Numbered from the stretch's first letter, positions 46,095-55,098 are shown. The stretch: DNA of 64,000 nucleotides from Salinivirgaceae bacterium (GCA_017645945.1 JAGCNL010000005.1:1-64000), one strand, 5' to 3'. Notes: a model not told the origin generated them from the letters alone. A program made the numbers and translations.

Positions 46095-47147
46095 ATGAGC
46101 GACATAAACAAAACAAATACAGGCGAGAACACATTGTTCAACGATGTTTGCGGCATTATTGATGGTGCCCGCAGGCGTGTCGCCGTTTATGTCAATTCTG
46201 AAATCTGCCTGACAAAATGGTATATTGGCAAACGCATTAAGGAAGATGTGCTCTACAACCAGCGCGCCGAATATGGAAAGCAGATTGTGAAAAATCTGGC
46301 TGTAAAACTGACTTCTAAATACGGTGGCGGTTGGGGATATGAAAGTTTAAAACATTGTCTCCGCGTTGCGGAGACTTTTACGGAAGATGAAATAAGGTAC
46401 GCAGTGCGTACCCAATTTAGTTGGACGCACATTCGCACACTTGAAGCCATATCAGACCCGCTTGCACGCCAATTTTATATGGAAATGTGCCGCATTGAGC
46501 ATTGGGATACACGTACGCTTGATGCAAAAATCGATTCGCAACTCTACGAGCGCACAGCCATCAGCCAAAAGCCAGAAGAACTTATAAAACAGGAACTTTC
46601 GCAACTGAAAGATGAGAATCTAATTCAGCCCGACATTGTTTTCCGAAGCAGTTATTTCCTTGATATGCTCGGGCTGCCCGACAAGTTCACAGAGAAGGAC
46701 CTTGAATCGGCCATTGTCTCACAGATGCAGGAGTTTATCAGCGAGATAGGCACCGATTTTGCGTTTATCGGGCGGCAGAAGCGCATAACGGTTGACGCGG
46801 TTGATTACTACATCGATTTGCTGTTTTACCACCGCTCGCTGCACCGTCTTGTGGCCATTGATCTGAAACTTGGCAAATTCAAGCCCGAGTACGAAGGCCA
46901 GATGCGGCTCTATTTGCGCTACTTGGACAAAAACGAGCGCCGCGCGGGCGAAGAATCACCCATTGGCCTGATTCTTTGCAGCGAAGGCAATACCGAACAC
47001 ATTGAGTATCTGATGTTGGAAGAAAACAGTCCGATTAAAGTTGCTCAATACTATACCCAACTTCCCGACAAGAAACTGCTTGCCGAGAAGTTGCAACGTG
47101 CTATTGCCATAGCACGCGAACATTTTGTTGAACGTAAATTGGATTAA
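46095..47147 (+). CDS. DUF1016 / YhcG-type PD-(D/E)XK nuclease
   Basis: A 350-residue cytosolic protein of the YhcG family. Residues about 12-165 are the DUF1016 N-terminal domain (WYIGKRIKEDVLYNQRAEYGKQIVKNLA, GWGYESLKHCLRVAETF, WTHIRTL). Residues about 180-345 form a PD-(D/E)XK nuclease fold with Asp241 (YYIDLLFYH) and the Asp256-x-Lys258 pair (VAIDLK), so the active site is intact. The family is often found next to restriction-modification genes. Here an adenine methyltransferase and a DUF262-HNH protein follow on the same strand, across a folded intergenic element, which suggests a role in defence; its target is unknown. Confidence 0.88.
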   Translation: MSDINKTNTGENTLFNDVCGIIDGARRRVAVYVNSEICLTKWYIGKRIKEDVLYNQRAEYGKQIVKNLAVKLTSKYGGGWGYESLKHCLRVAETFTEDEIRYAVRTQFSWTHIRTLEAISDPLARQFYMEMCRIEHWDTRTLDAKIDSQLYERTAISQKPEELIKQELSQLKDENLIQPDIVFRSSYFLDMLGLPDKFTEKDLESAIVSQMQEFISEIGTDFAFIGRQKRITVDAVDYYIDLLFYHRSLHRLVAIDLKLGKFKPEYEGQMRLYLRYLDKNERRAGEESPIGLILCSEGNTEHIEYLMLEENSPIKVAQYYTQLPDKKLLAEKLQRAIAIAREHFVERKLD

Positions 47148-47185
47148 GAAACAGAAAGAGAATTTAATTTAACATATTAAATAAC

Positions 47186-47444
47186 AACGCATTAACTATT
47201 ATTTCGCGTTTGCCGAAAACCCTGCAAGATTAACGGAAATAAAACACTGAAATAATAAGTGAAGGTTTGCCTATACAAGCAATCCTACGCCGATAGATAA
47301 TACGAAATGCCGCCTATAAGGTGGCGAGTACTTATTATCGGCGAAGGGTTTCCTTGCAGGGTTGCCCTGGCAAACGCAATAAGGAAAGGCACCTTTCTTA
47401 TTGCGTTAACGATTGATAGTGAATGCAATAACTATCAATCAATT
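47186..47444 (+). promoter_or_regulatory. Folded intergenic element before the methyltransferase gene
   Basis: A non-coding stretch rich in exact complementarity. Outer stem: GCGTTTGCC (47206-47214) with 47369-47377, then AACCCTGCAAG (47218-47228) with 47353-47363. Inside it: hairpins 47245-47261, 47263-47286 (AGGTTTGC/GCAATCCT) and 47288-47343 (CGCCGATA/TATCGGCG with an inner GCCGCC/GGTGGC). Downstream: hairpin D, AACGCAATAA (47373-47382) with 47398-47407; and hairpin E, ATTGATAGT (47412-47420) with 47431-47439, ending six bases before the ATG at 47445. The outer stem and hairpin D share bases 47373-47377, so they cannot form together. The element could be a cis-acting RNA switch for the methyltransferase or a MITE-like repeat; neither is proven. 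Confidence 0.6.
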
Positions 47445-48551
47445 ATGGCAAAAAGTTTTAGAGAAGCAAAAACCGCAAAAAAGGATGAGTTTTATACTCA
47501 ACTTGTTGACATCGAGAACGAACTGAAGCACTACAAAGAACATTTCAAAGGGAAAACCGTGCTTTGTAATTGCGACGACCCGCGCGTTTCAAATTTCTTC
47601 CACTATTTCAGTTACAACTTTGAGCAGTTGGGGCTTAAAAAGTTGATAACCACCTGTTACAAAAGCCAGGAGCGCGATTTGTTCAGCCAAAACAACAGCG
47701 AGCGTGCCATTTGGCTCGAATATACAGGTGACCGCAACGGCAACCGCGTGCCCGACCCCGAAGAGATTGGAATAAACTTCCTAAAGGGTGATGGAGATTT
47801 TCGTTCGCCAGAGTGTATTGAACTACTGAAAGAGGCTGATATTGTGGTAACTAATCCGCCATTTTCACTTTTCAGAGACTATGTTGCTCAACTGATAAAA
47901 TATGACAAAAAGTTTGTGATTGTAGGACATCAAAATGCTATTAGTTATAGAGAAATATTTCCATTGATAAAAGATAATAAACTTTGGTTGGGTTATGGAT
48001 TTAAAGGAGGTGCTGGACATTTTATCAGCAAATATGAAGATACAGCAACTGCAGGCGACCATCGAGAAGGAATGATTAGAGTATCGGGGGTTAATTGGTT
48101 TACGAATTTGGAAATCCCCAAACGACACGAGGATTTAATACTTTACAAATCATATACACCAGAAGAATATCCAACGTATGATGACTATAATGCAATCAAC
48201 GTGGATAAAACTTCGGACATACCTATGGATTACGAGGGAGTAATGGGCGTACCTATCACGTTTTTAGATAAATATAACCCTGACCAATTCGAAATTATAA
48301 ATTTAAGTAGATACATAGAAGACGGGAAAGGTATGTCAAAACAATTTGTTGATGACTACTACGCACAGGGAAACAAAGGTCAAATAACAGAAGGTCATCC
48401 TGATTTATGCTATTATGATAATAAAGGAAAAGCAATCGTTCCATATATGAGAATCCTTATCCGTCGCAAGCAACAAACGCCATACGTTCAGTCCGAAGAA
48501 CAACTACGGCAAGCGGCAGAACCACAAGGCGAATACAATGGCAAGCAATAG
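47445..48551 (+). CDS. EcoRI-type adenine-specific DNA methyltransferase
   Basis: A 368-residue protein of the EcoRI methylase family: DEFYTQLVDIENELKHYKEHFKGKTVLCNCDDPRVSNFFHYF at the N-terminus and the catalytic motif IV NPPF at 137-140 (DIVVTNPPFSLFRDYV). It should place N6-methyl on adenine in a specific DNA site, using SAM. I start at ATG 47445; an in-frame opening 46 codons earlier runs through the folded element and is not credible. No EcoRI-like endonuclease follows; the next gene, 26 bp on, is a DUF262-HNH protein. Base composition changes within the gene: from about 47,790 to 48,450 it is much more AT-rich than the first 110 codons. Confidence 0.9.
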   Translation: MAKSFREAKTAKKDEFYTQLVDIENELKHYKEHFKGKTVLCNCDDPRVSNFFHYFSYNFEQLGLKKLITTCYKSQERDLFSQNNSERAIWLEYTGDRNGNRVPDPEEIGINFLKGDGDFRSPECIELLKEADIVVTNPPFSLFRDYVAQLIKYDKKFVIVGHQNAISYREIFPLIKDNKLWLGYGFKGGAGHFISKYEDTATAGDHREGMIRVSGVNWFTNLEIPKRHEDLILYKSYTPEEYPTYDDYNAINVDKTSDIPMDYEGVMGVPITFLDKYNPDQFEIINLSRYIEDGKGMSKQFVDDYYAQGNKGQITEGHPDLCYYDNKGKAIVPYMRILIRRKQQTPYVQSEEQLRQAAEPQGEYNGKQ

Positions 48552-48577
48552 TATAATCGAATAAAAATCAACCGAAT

Positions 48578-49669
48578 ATGAAAATCGAACTGCACAAAAT
48601 CACCGTCCGCGAACTGACAAACGGCTACGTGGACAATGCCGAAAACGGAGTGAAAGCCTACGGTGGCCGTCTCGATGTGCGCCCGCCTTATCAGCGCGAG
48701 TTTGTTTATAAAGAGAAGCAGCGCGATGCCGTAATCGACACGCTCACGCAGGGTTTTCCGCTCAACGTGATGTATTGGGCCGTCCGCGACGACGGAACCT
48801 ACGAAATCATTGATGGTCAGCAGCGTACAATCAGCATCTGCCAGTATGTGAACGGCGATTTCGCCTATATGTTCCGCTATTTCCACAACCTTCAGCCCGA
48901 CGAGCAGGAGCGCATCCTGAACTACGAACTTCAGGTTTACATCTGCAGCGGCGAGGAGAGCGAGAAACTCAAATGGTTCAAAACCATCAATATAGCGGGC
49001 GAGGAACTCACCGAGCAGGAGTTGCGCAACGCCGTGTATGCGGGCTCGTGGGTGAGCGATGCCAAGCGCTATTTCAGCAAGAACGGCTGCCCCGCAGTGA
49101 AAATCGGCAGCGACTATCTGACAGGCTCGGCCATCCGCCAGGAGTACCTTGAAACGGCCATCTCGTGGATTTCCGACGGCAACATCGAGGCGCATATGGG
49201 CAACCATCAGCACGACCCAAACGCAGCGCCGCTGTGGCAGTTCTTCCAGTCGGTAATCACTTGGGTTGAAACCACATTCCGCCCAACCAAAGAGCGCAAA
49301 AAGATTATGAAGGGCGTCGATTGGGGAATGCTATACAAGAATTACAAGGATCAAGTTTTTGATAATCAAAAGATTGATGCGGAAGTCAAGCGTCTGATTC
49401 TCGACGACGACGTAACCAAAAAGACGGGAATCTATCCGTACATTCTCACAGGCAAGGAGAAGTATCTGTCAATCCGCGCCTTCACCGATGCGCAGAAACT
49501 GTCGGCCTACGAGCGTCAGTTGGGCATCTGCCCCGAGTGCGGCAAGCATTTCGAACTAGAGCAGATGGAAGCCGACCACATCACACCGTGGCATGAAGGC
49601 GGCAAAACCACACCCGAAAACTGCCAGATGCTCTGCCGCGACTGCAATAGGCGGAAAAGCGGAAAATAA
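48578..49669 (+). CDS. DUF262-HNH nuclease-like protein
   Basis: A 363-residue protein with an N-terminal DUF262 domain (YQREFVYKEKQRDAVIDTLTQGFPLN and the DGQQR motif at 79-83, the ParB/nucleotide-binding signature) and a C-terminal HNH domain (315-363) with zinc ligands Cys318, Cys321, Cys353 and Cys356, Asp333-His334 and Asn348. All key residues of both parts are present. The fused DUF262-HNH architecture is known from GmrSD-like modification-dependent and other restriction enzymes. It lies 26 bp after the adenine methyltransferase, so the two may form a compact restriction-modification pair. It ends 3 bp from the stop codon of the convergent YigZ gene. Confidence 0.9.
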   Translation: MKIELHKITVRELTNGYVDNAENGVKAYGGRLDVRPPYQREFVYKEKQRDAVIDTLTQGFPLNVMYWAVRDDGTYEIIDGQQRTISICQYVNGDFAYMFRYFHNLQPDEQERILNYELQVYICSGEESEKLKWFKTINIAGEELTEQELRNAVYAGSWVSDAKRYFSKNGCPAVKIGSDYLTGSAIRQEYLETAISWISDGNIEAHMGNHQHDPNAAPLWQFFQSVITWVETTFRPTKERKKIMKGVDWGMLYKNYKDQVFDNQKIDAEVKRLILDDDVTKKTGIYPYILTGKEKYLSIRAFTDAQKLSAYERQLGICPECGKHFELEQMEADHITPWHEGGKTTPENCQMLCRDCNRRKSGK

Positions 49670-49672
49670 AAC

Positions 49673-50275
49673 TCACGCAATCTCCAAGCCCTCAATTTTC
49701 GAGAGTTTCTGCCGCAGCGTTTCGCCTTGTTTTTTGCGGATTGATAGGTAAATACTGCACTGATTGTCAAATTGTTGATTCGATTGCTGCGGATTCTCGT
49801 CTTTCAGCACGCGCATCACGTCGTTCATTGCGGTGTAGTCGAATTTTATTGTGAAGCGGTCCTGCTCATACTGCTCCACAATCTGATTGTTGGCAATAGC
49901 GTCGGAAGCGGCTGTGCGATAGGCGTTTATCAAGCCTGGAACGCCCAATTTGGTGCCACCGAAATAGCGCACAACCACAATAAGCACGTTGGTCAGGTTG
50001 GCCGACTGAATCTGCCCCAAAACAGGTGGTCCTGACGAGTTTGCGGGTTCGCCGTCGTCGCTGCAGCGATAAGTTTTCATATCGGCACCCAAGCGGAAAG
50101 CGTAAACGTGGTGGCGCGCGTCGAAGTAGGTCTTTTTCAAGTCTTTAATATGCTGGCGCACCTCATCTTCAGTGAAAACAGGCCACGCAAAAGCCAGAAA
50201 ACGACTACCTTTCTCTTTGTAGACGCCTTCGGAATAACCGCTGAGAGTCAGATATTTATCGGTTTCGTCGGACAT
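49673..50275 (-). CDS. YigZ/IMPACT family protein
   Basis: A 200-residue protein with the UPF0029/IMPACT N-terminal domain: KGSRFLAFAWPV, ARHHVYAFRLG, and the signature DDGEPANSSGPP (73-84), followed by VVRYFGGTKLGVPGLINAYR. A short C-terminal ferredoxin-like domain follows (about 140-200). The bacterial family is widespread, and its biochemical role is not settled. The gene is convergent with the DUF262-HNH gene. Its upstream region (50281-50457) is filled with short-period repeats, so no clear promoter is visible. Confidence 0.9.
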   Translation of the reverse strand: MSDETDKYLTLSGYSEGVYKEKGSRFLAFAWPVFTEDEVRQHIKDLKKTYFDARHHVYAFRLGADMKTYRCSDDGEPANSSGPPVLGQIQSANLTNVLIVVVRYFGGTKLGVPGLINAYRTAASDAIANNQIVEQYEQDRFTIKFDYTAMNDVMRVLKDENPQQSNQQFDNQCSIYLSIRKKQGETLRQKLSKIEGLEIA

Positions 50276-50280
50276 TGGTT

Positions 50281-50467
50281 TGGTTTAATCGGTTAACTGG
50301 TGAATCGGTGAATTGTTTAGACGTTGAGAATGTTTAGCGCTTCGCTGTTGAGAAGGTTTAGTTTAAAGTTTAACGGGTTTAACGGGTTTAACAGGTTTAA
50401 AATCAATACCAATTCCTAATCCCTAGTGCCTAGTGCCTAATTCCTAACTCCTAATTCCTAACTCCTA
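50281..50467. repeat. Short-period repeats: GTTTAACGG 9-mers then NNNCCTA 7-mers
   Basis: Three GTTTAACRG units and a fourth decayed unit (50368-50403) stand in phase at 9 bp; eight NNNCCTA units (50412-50467) stand in phase at 7 bp. More degenerate GTTTAG/GTTAAC words extend back to 50281. The 7-mers run into the last codons of the B3/B4 gene. Confidence 0.8.
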
Positions 50468-51123
50468 ACTATCTTCGTTTCAATATCCCTCGCTTCTGCA
50501 TATTTTTCAAGCAGTTGCCGCGTATAATCGAACAGTTCAGGCAACAAGGCAGGACCATCGTAGGCGTTGACAACCATCAAGAAATGGCTGGTTTCAAGGC
50601 TCATAGCAGTGCGTTCCTCATCGCTGGTGGGCGTTCCGAAGCCGCTAACCGAGTCGCGCAGAACGGGCAGACAGGCAATGTTGAGCGGTCCGCGGCCAAT
50701 GCCGTTGTAGGGTTCGCCCTCACGTCCGATTCCAGCCACCACATTGCCCACAACCTTGTCGGCATCAAAACCGCCAATTGAGTAGCCATAGCGCATTGAC
50801 ACAAGGTTTACCAAATCCACCATCGTATTGATTTGGTACAAGTTGTTGCCCTTCACCAAACGGCGCATCAGAGCCTCGGCGCTGGGGCGGTAACGGCTCG
50901 GGTCCTTGCCGCAATCGGCGTACATACGGCGTGTGGCGGCAATCTGCGGCTGCTCCTTGATGCTGTCGGGTGTCAGCGTGCGGCGGATTTCGGCTGTGAG
51001 CGCGTCAATCTCGCTCCAAAGACCTTCGTTATAATTTGTATTCAGCACTTTACATTCCATCACGCCAAGTGCCATTGTTGGGTTGACGGCCTTCAGTTCG
51101 GGTCCAATATTGACATTAATCAT
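50458..51123 (-). CDS. B3/B4 tRNA-binding-domain protein
   Basis: A 221-residue protein with the B3/B4 fold of the phenylalanyl-tRNA synthetase beta chain (RRMYADCGKDPSRYRPSAEALMRRLVKGNNLYQINTMVDLVNLVSMRYGYSIGGFD), free-standing and without a synthetase core. Such proteins are thought to bind or edit aminoacyl-tRNA or amino acids; the exact role is open. I start at ATG 51123, which overlaps the stop of a small membrane ORF; the longer frame begins at TTG. The last four codons and the stop are made of the GTTAGGA repeat that fills the region downstream. Confidence 0.85.
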   Translation of the reverse strand: MINVNIGPELKAVNPTMALGVMECKVLNTNYNEGLWSEIDALTAEIRRTLTPDSIKEQPQIAATRRMYADCGKDPSRYRPSAEALMRRLVKGNNLYQINTMVDLVNLVSMRYGYSIGGFDADKVVGNVVAGIGREGEPYNGIGRGPLNIACLPVLRDSVSGFGTPTSDEERTAMSLETSHFLMVVNAYDGPALLPELFDYTRQLLEKYAEARDIETKIVRS

Positions 51124-51235
51124 CGCGTTTCTCAAAAGTTTCGGTTTTCTTGATTCTGATTCGGCGGACAATCAGCACCACAATAATAACTGCACTGACG
51201 GCCAAAAATGCTGAATATAACAAACCTATTATCAT
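51116..51235 (-). CDS. Small single-pass membrane protein (39 residues)
   Basis: A short frame, starting ATG at 51235 and ending TAA at 51116-51118, encodes MIIGLLYSAFLAVSAVIIVV followed by LIVRRIRIKKTETFEKRDD: one hydrophobic helix, then a strongly basic and then acidic cytosolic tail. It lies between the YbjQ and B3/B4 genes on the same strand, and its stop overlaps the ATG of the B3/B4 gene (ATGATTAATG), a sign of coupled translation. Function unknown. The membrane pattern and the overlap are the only support. Confidence 0.5.
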   Translation of the reverse strand: MIIGLLYSAFLAVSAVIIVVLIVRRIRIKKTETFEKRDD

Positions 51236-51264
51236 ACCATGTCCAATAAGATGCACAATATCAA

Positions 51265-51579
51265 CTATTTGAGTTTGACAGCAGTACCATAAGCAAGGAT
51301 TTCAGCGGCACCTTGGGCAATCATCGATGTGCTGAATGACAGCCCTACAACGGCGTCGGCTCCCAAACGCTCGGCATCTTTGGTCATACGCTGCAGCGCT
51401 TGCTCGCGCGATTCGGCCTGAAGCCGCGTGTACTCTTCAATCTCGCCGCCAACAATGTTTTTGAGTCCAGCCAAAAAGTCGCTGCCAACATTCTTGGCGC
51501 GAACGGTGCTCCCGCGAGCGATTCCCAGAATCTGCTCAATCTCCCGATTTGGAACGGTGAATGTTGTTGTTAGAATCAT
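51265..51579 (-). CDS. YbjQ-family (heavy-metal-binding-like) protein
   Basis: A 104-residue YbjQ/UPF0145 protein: REIEQILGIARGSTVRAKNVGSDFLAGLKNIVGGEIEEYTRLQAESREQALQRM, then GADAVVGLSFSTSMI and AEILAYGTAVKL. The family forms pentamers and is often annotated as heavy-metal binding, though the evidence for metal binding is thin. It lies 30 bp before a 39-residue membrane ORF and the B3/B4 gene in the same direction, so the three probably form one transcript. Confidence 0.9.
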   Translation of the reverse strand: MILTTTFTVPNREIEQILGIARGSTVRAKNVGSDFLAGLKNIVGGEIEEYTRLQAESREQALQRMTKDAERLGADAVVGLSFSTSMIAQGAAEILAYGTAVKLK

Positions 51580-51620
51580 AACAGTTTGATTTAGTGATTA
51601 ATATCTAGATAATTTATTGC

Positions 51621-52355
51621 TTATGCCTTTTTAGTTTTACTTTCAAACTCCGTCAATTTTTCGTCAATCGTCTGCTTGACAGCCTCCATCAACTCTGCGT
51701 CCGATTCAGCGGTTATCGGCTTGCCAATCCAGAAATCAACATCGGTGCGCCATTTACCCATCTGGCGGTAGAAGTTGGTCAGGAACGACTCATCGCCCCA
51801 GAACACCTTGGAATCGTGATAGTTAATGGCCGCTGGAGCAATGGGTGTACCCGTTGTCTGCGCAATCTTAAACGACCCGTGCTTGAACGGTGCTGTTAGC
51901 GATTCGGCCTTGATGCCGCCTTCGGGGAAGAGTATCACGCCGCCGCCTTTGTCAATCTCAGCCTTGATGGCGCGCATTGTGGCAATCAGGCTGCTTTTGC
52001 TGCTGCGGTCAACCAGAATCATCCGAGCAAGCCGCACGCTCCAACCGACTATCGGCCAGCGGCCCAGTTCCTTCTTGGCAACTATTGATGCAGGATAACG
52101 CGAGAAGGTGAGGAAAATGTCGATGTAACTGCGGTGATTGGCCATCAGAATGACGCGCCGCTCGGGTGCCTGACCTGAGAAATGCACTTTCGCGTTGAGA
52201 ACAAACAAGCTGAACCTCGCCCAATTCCTTGTAATAAAGTGACTTATGTCTGGGCTACCGAAACAAATGAAAAGCAGAATCAGTCCGACAATCACCAAAA
52301 CAAGCGAACCAGCGAACAAAACAACCAATCTGACGGTGGCGAGAATTTGTCTCAT
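51621..52355 (-). CDS. plsC: 1-acyl-sn-glycerol-3-phosphate acyltransferase
   Basis: A 244-residue inner-membrane enzyme of the PlsC family, which acylates lysophosphatidic acid to phosphatidic acid in phospholipid synthesis. It has an N-terminal transmembrane helix (about 10-32), the catalytic NHRSYID motif (73-79; NHx4D) and FPEGG (143-147), which binds the glycerol phosphate. Length is normal. I start at ATG 52355; three codons upstream a TTG would be the alternative. The family has several paralogues in Bacteroidales, and the acyl donor is not known. Confidence 0.9.
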   Translation of the reverse strand: MRQILATVRLVVLFAGSLVLVIVGLILLFICFGSPDISHFITRNWARFSLFVLNAKVHFSGQAPERRVILMANHRSYIDIFLTFSRYPASIVAKKELGRWPIVGWSVRLARMILVDRSSKSSLIATMRAIKAEIDKGGGVILFPEGGIKAESLTAPFKHGSFKIAQTTGTPIAPAAINYHDSKVFWGDESFLTNFYRQMGKWRTDVDFWIGKPITAESDAELMEAVKQTIDEKLTEFESKTKKA

Positions 52356-52423
52356 AATGGGCAAATCTATGAAATTAACTCAAATGAGTGACACCTCTAC
52401 CCGACTTTGAATCACGACAACGC

Positions 52424-52451
52424 AAAAAAAATGCCCGCCGAAGCGGGCATT
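52424..52451 (-). terminator. Terminator of alaS
   Basis: On the minus strand AATGCCCGC, a TTCG tetraloop and GCGGGCATT are followed by TTTTTTT. Confidence 0.95.
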
Positions 52452-52482
52452 AATTAATCATTATTCATTAATCTTTAACCAT

Positions 52483-55098
52483 TTAAATCATCCCTACAAT
52501 CGCATTCACCGCCTTGTCAAGGCCATCGGCGTTTTTGCCGCCTGCCGAAGCAAAGAACGGTTGGCCGCCGCCACCACCTTGAATCTCTTTGGCAGCCTCG
52601 CGAATCATCTGCGAAGCGTTCAGGCCAGTGGCAACCAAAGCGTCGCTCATTGCAATAGTCAGCGACGGTTTGCCATCGTATTTTGCACCTGCCACAAACA
52701 GGAACTTGTCCTTCACCTCGCCACGGATTCTGAATGCCAAATCCTTCAGTGCGTCAGGGCTCATCTCAATGCCGACAGGCACACGGAACAACTTCACATC
52801 GCCTTTGGTTTCGGCATTTGCCAGAACATCGGCCTTTATCTTTTGGATTTTCTCCTGCATAAACTTCTCAATGTCGCGCTTCAGTTCGGCGTTCTCGTCA
52901 ACGGTCTTTTTAATGGTCTGCGCCAGATTGGGCACGTTGTTGAACATCTCCTTCAGCGAGCGAAGAACATCCTGCTGCGCATCGAACATATTTTCAGCCT
53001 TTTCGGCGGTCACAGCCTCAATACGGCGAACGCCTGCGGCCACCGAACTCTCCGACACAATCTTAATCAGACCTATCTCGCCTGTTGAATGAACGTGAGT
53101 ACCACCGCACAACTCAATCGACGGGCCGTATTTGATAACACGCACCGTGTCACCGTATTTCTCTCCAAACAAAGCCATCGCACCAAGCGATTTAGCCTCT
53201 TCAATAGGCATATTGCGGTTCTCCTCGAGTTGCAGATTCTGACGGACAAGTTTGTTGGCAATGTGCTCTGCCTTGCGAATCTCCTCATCGGTAACCTTTT
53301 GGAAATGAGAGAAGTCGAAACGCAAGCAATCGGGCGACACCATTGAGCCCTTCTGCTCAACGTGTGTGCCAAGCACCTGACGCAGAGCGTAATGCAGCAA
53401 GTGAGTAGCCGTGTGGTTGTTGGCCGTTTGCTGACGGCGCTCAACATCGACAACCGCGCGGAAGGTGGTCGTCGGGTCTTTCGGCAGCGATTTTGCCAAA
53501 TGCACGCTCAACTTGTTCTCTTTTTTTGTATCGATAATTGCAATGCGCTCACCATCGGCTTCAATGTAGCCAGTGTCGCCAATCTGACCGCCCATTTCGG
53601 CGTAGAACGGTGTGCGGTTGAGCACAATCTGATAAAGTTCTTGATTCTTCTGTTTAACCTTGCGATAGCGCAGAATCTCGACATCGGCCTCTGTCAGGTC
53701 ATAGCCGACATACTCCGACTCGCCTTCTTGCAGATAAACCCAGTCGCCAGTCTCAACGGCAGCGGCGTTGCGCGCGCGCTCCTTCTGTTTCTGCATTTCA
53801 ACATCAAAATCTGCCTGATTGACAGTCAAATCGTTCTCGCGCAGAATCAGTTCGGTAAGGTCGAGCGGGAATCCGTAGGTGTCGTAAAGCGTGAATGCTT
53901 CGACGCCCGTAATCTCCTTTTTGCCAGCAGCCTTTGTGTCGGCCATAATCTTGTCCAACAGACGGATACCTGTCTCAAGAGTGCGAAGGAATGCGTCTTC
54001 CTCCTCCTTCATAACTTTCTCAACCAAAGCCTGTTGCGCTTTCAGTTCGGGATAAGCCTCGCCCATTGTGTCAACCAGAACGGGCAACAGCTTATACATA
54101 AACGATTTACGCTGACCAAGGAATGTGTATCCGTAGCGAACAGCGCGGCGAAGGATTCGGCGGATAACGTATCCAGCCTTCGCGTTCGACGGAAGCTGAC
54201 CGTCGGTCACCGAAAAAGCGATTGTGCGCACGTGGTCGGCCACAACGCGCATTGCCACATCAACCTTTTCGTCTTTGCCGTACTCACAGTCGCAAATGCG
54301 GCCTATCTCCTTGATTATCGGTTGGAAAACATCAGTATCGTAGTTCGATTTCTTGCCTTGCAGAGCCATACACAGGCGCTCAAAGCCCATACCAGTATCG
54401 ACGTGCTTGTGCGGCAGAAGCTCGAGTGAGCCGTCGGCCTTGCGGTTATACTGCATAAACACAAGGTTCCAGATTTCGATAACCAGCGGGTTGCTTTGGT
54501 TCACAAGGTCGCGGCCAGGCACTTTAGCGCGCTCTGCGTCATCGCGCAGGTCGATATGGATTTCAGAGCAAGGGCCGCACGGACCAGTGGCGCCCATCTC
54601 CCAGAAGTTGTCGTGCTTGTTGCCGTGGATTACACGGTCTTTCGGCAGATACTTAAGCCAGATTTCCTCCGCTTCGGTGTCAAGAGCCAGATTCTCCGAG
54701 GCATCGCCTTCAAACACTGTGGCGTAAAGGCGGTCTTTCGGCAATTTGTAAACTTCGGTGAGCAACTCCCATGCCCAGGCAATGGCTTCAGGTTTGAAAT
54801 AGTCGCCAAACGACCAGTTGCCGAGCATTTCGAACATTGTGTGGTGATAGGTGTCGTGTCCAACCTCCTCAAGGTCGTTGTGCTTACCCGACACGCGCAG
54901 ACATTTCTGACTATTGGCCACGCGCGGCCACTTGCGCGGCGATATGCCAAGGAAAATATCCTTGAACTGGTTCATACCCGCATTGGTGAACATCAGTGTC
55001 GGGTCGTCTTTGATAACCATCGGCGCACTGCTCACAATCTGGTGCTGCTTCGACGCGAAAAACTCTTTGAACTGATTACGTATCTCTTTAGAATTCAT
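52483..55098 (-). CDS. alaS: Alanyl-tRNA synthetase
   Basis: An 871-residue class II synthetase that charges tRNA-Ala. It begins [14 protein letters not shown]. Motif 1 is in [24 protein letters not shown], motif 2 in [38 protein letters not shown], and GMGFERL matches motif 3. The editing domain has the zinc/catalytic [11 protein letters not shown] and [13 protein letters not shown] motifs, so editing should be intact. The C-terminal DHH-like C-Ala domain closes with [19 protein letters not shown]. Length is normal for Bacteroidetes. The gene is divergent from the M23 peptidase gene and has its own strong terminator. Confidence 0.98.
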   Translation of the reverse strand: MNSKEIRNQFKEFFASKQHQIVSSAPMVIKDDPTLMFTNAGMNQFKDIFLGISPRKWPRVANSQKCLRVSGKHNDLEEVGHDTYHHTMFEMLGNWSFGDYFKPEAIAWAWELLTEVYKLPKDRLYATVFEGDASENLALDTEAEEIWLKYLPKDRVIHGNKHDNFWEMGATGPCGPCSEIHIDLRDDAERAKVPGRDLVNQSNPLVIEIWNLVFMQYNRKADGSLELLPHKHVDTGMGFERLCMALQGKKSNYDTDVFQPIIKEIGRICDCEYGKDEKVDVAMRVVADHVRTIAFSVTDGQLPSNAKAGYVIRRILRRAVRYGYTFLGQRKSFMYKLLPVLVDTMGEAYPELKAQQALVEKVMKEEEDAFLRTLETGIRLLDKIMADTKAAGKKEITGVEAFTLYDTYGFPLDLTELILRENDLTVNQADFDVEMQKQKERARNAAAVETGDWVYLQEGESEYVGYDLTEADVEILRYRKVKQKNQELYQIVLNRTPFYAEMGGQIGDTGYIEADGERIAIIDTKKENKLSVHLAKSLPKDPTTTFRAVVDVERRQQTANNHTATHLLHYALRQVLGTHVEQKGSMVSPDCLRFDFSHFQKVTDEEIRKAEHIANKLVRQNLQLEENRNMPIEEAKSLGAMALFGEKYGDTVRVIKYGPSIELCGGTHVHSTGEIGLIKIVSESSVAAGVRRIEAVTAEKAENMFDAQQDVLRSLKEMFNNVPNLAQTIKKTVDENAELKRDIEKFMQEKIQKIKADVLANAETKGDVKLFRVPVGIEMSPDALKDLAFRIRGEVKDKFLFVAGAKYDGKPSLTIAMSDALVATGLNASQMIREAAKEIQGGGGGQPFFASAGGKNADGLDKAVNAIVGMI

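Noticed and set aside
47307..47444. 46-codon N-terminal extension of the methyltransferase
   Set aside because: The open frame runs through hairpins C, D and E of the folded element. The conserved family sequence starts at ATG 47445.
47186..47444. Retron ncRNA
   Set aside because: No reverse transcriptase gene lies nearby, and the pairing pattern does not show the msr/msd arrangement with flanking a1/a2 repeats.
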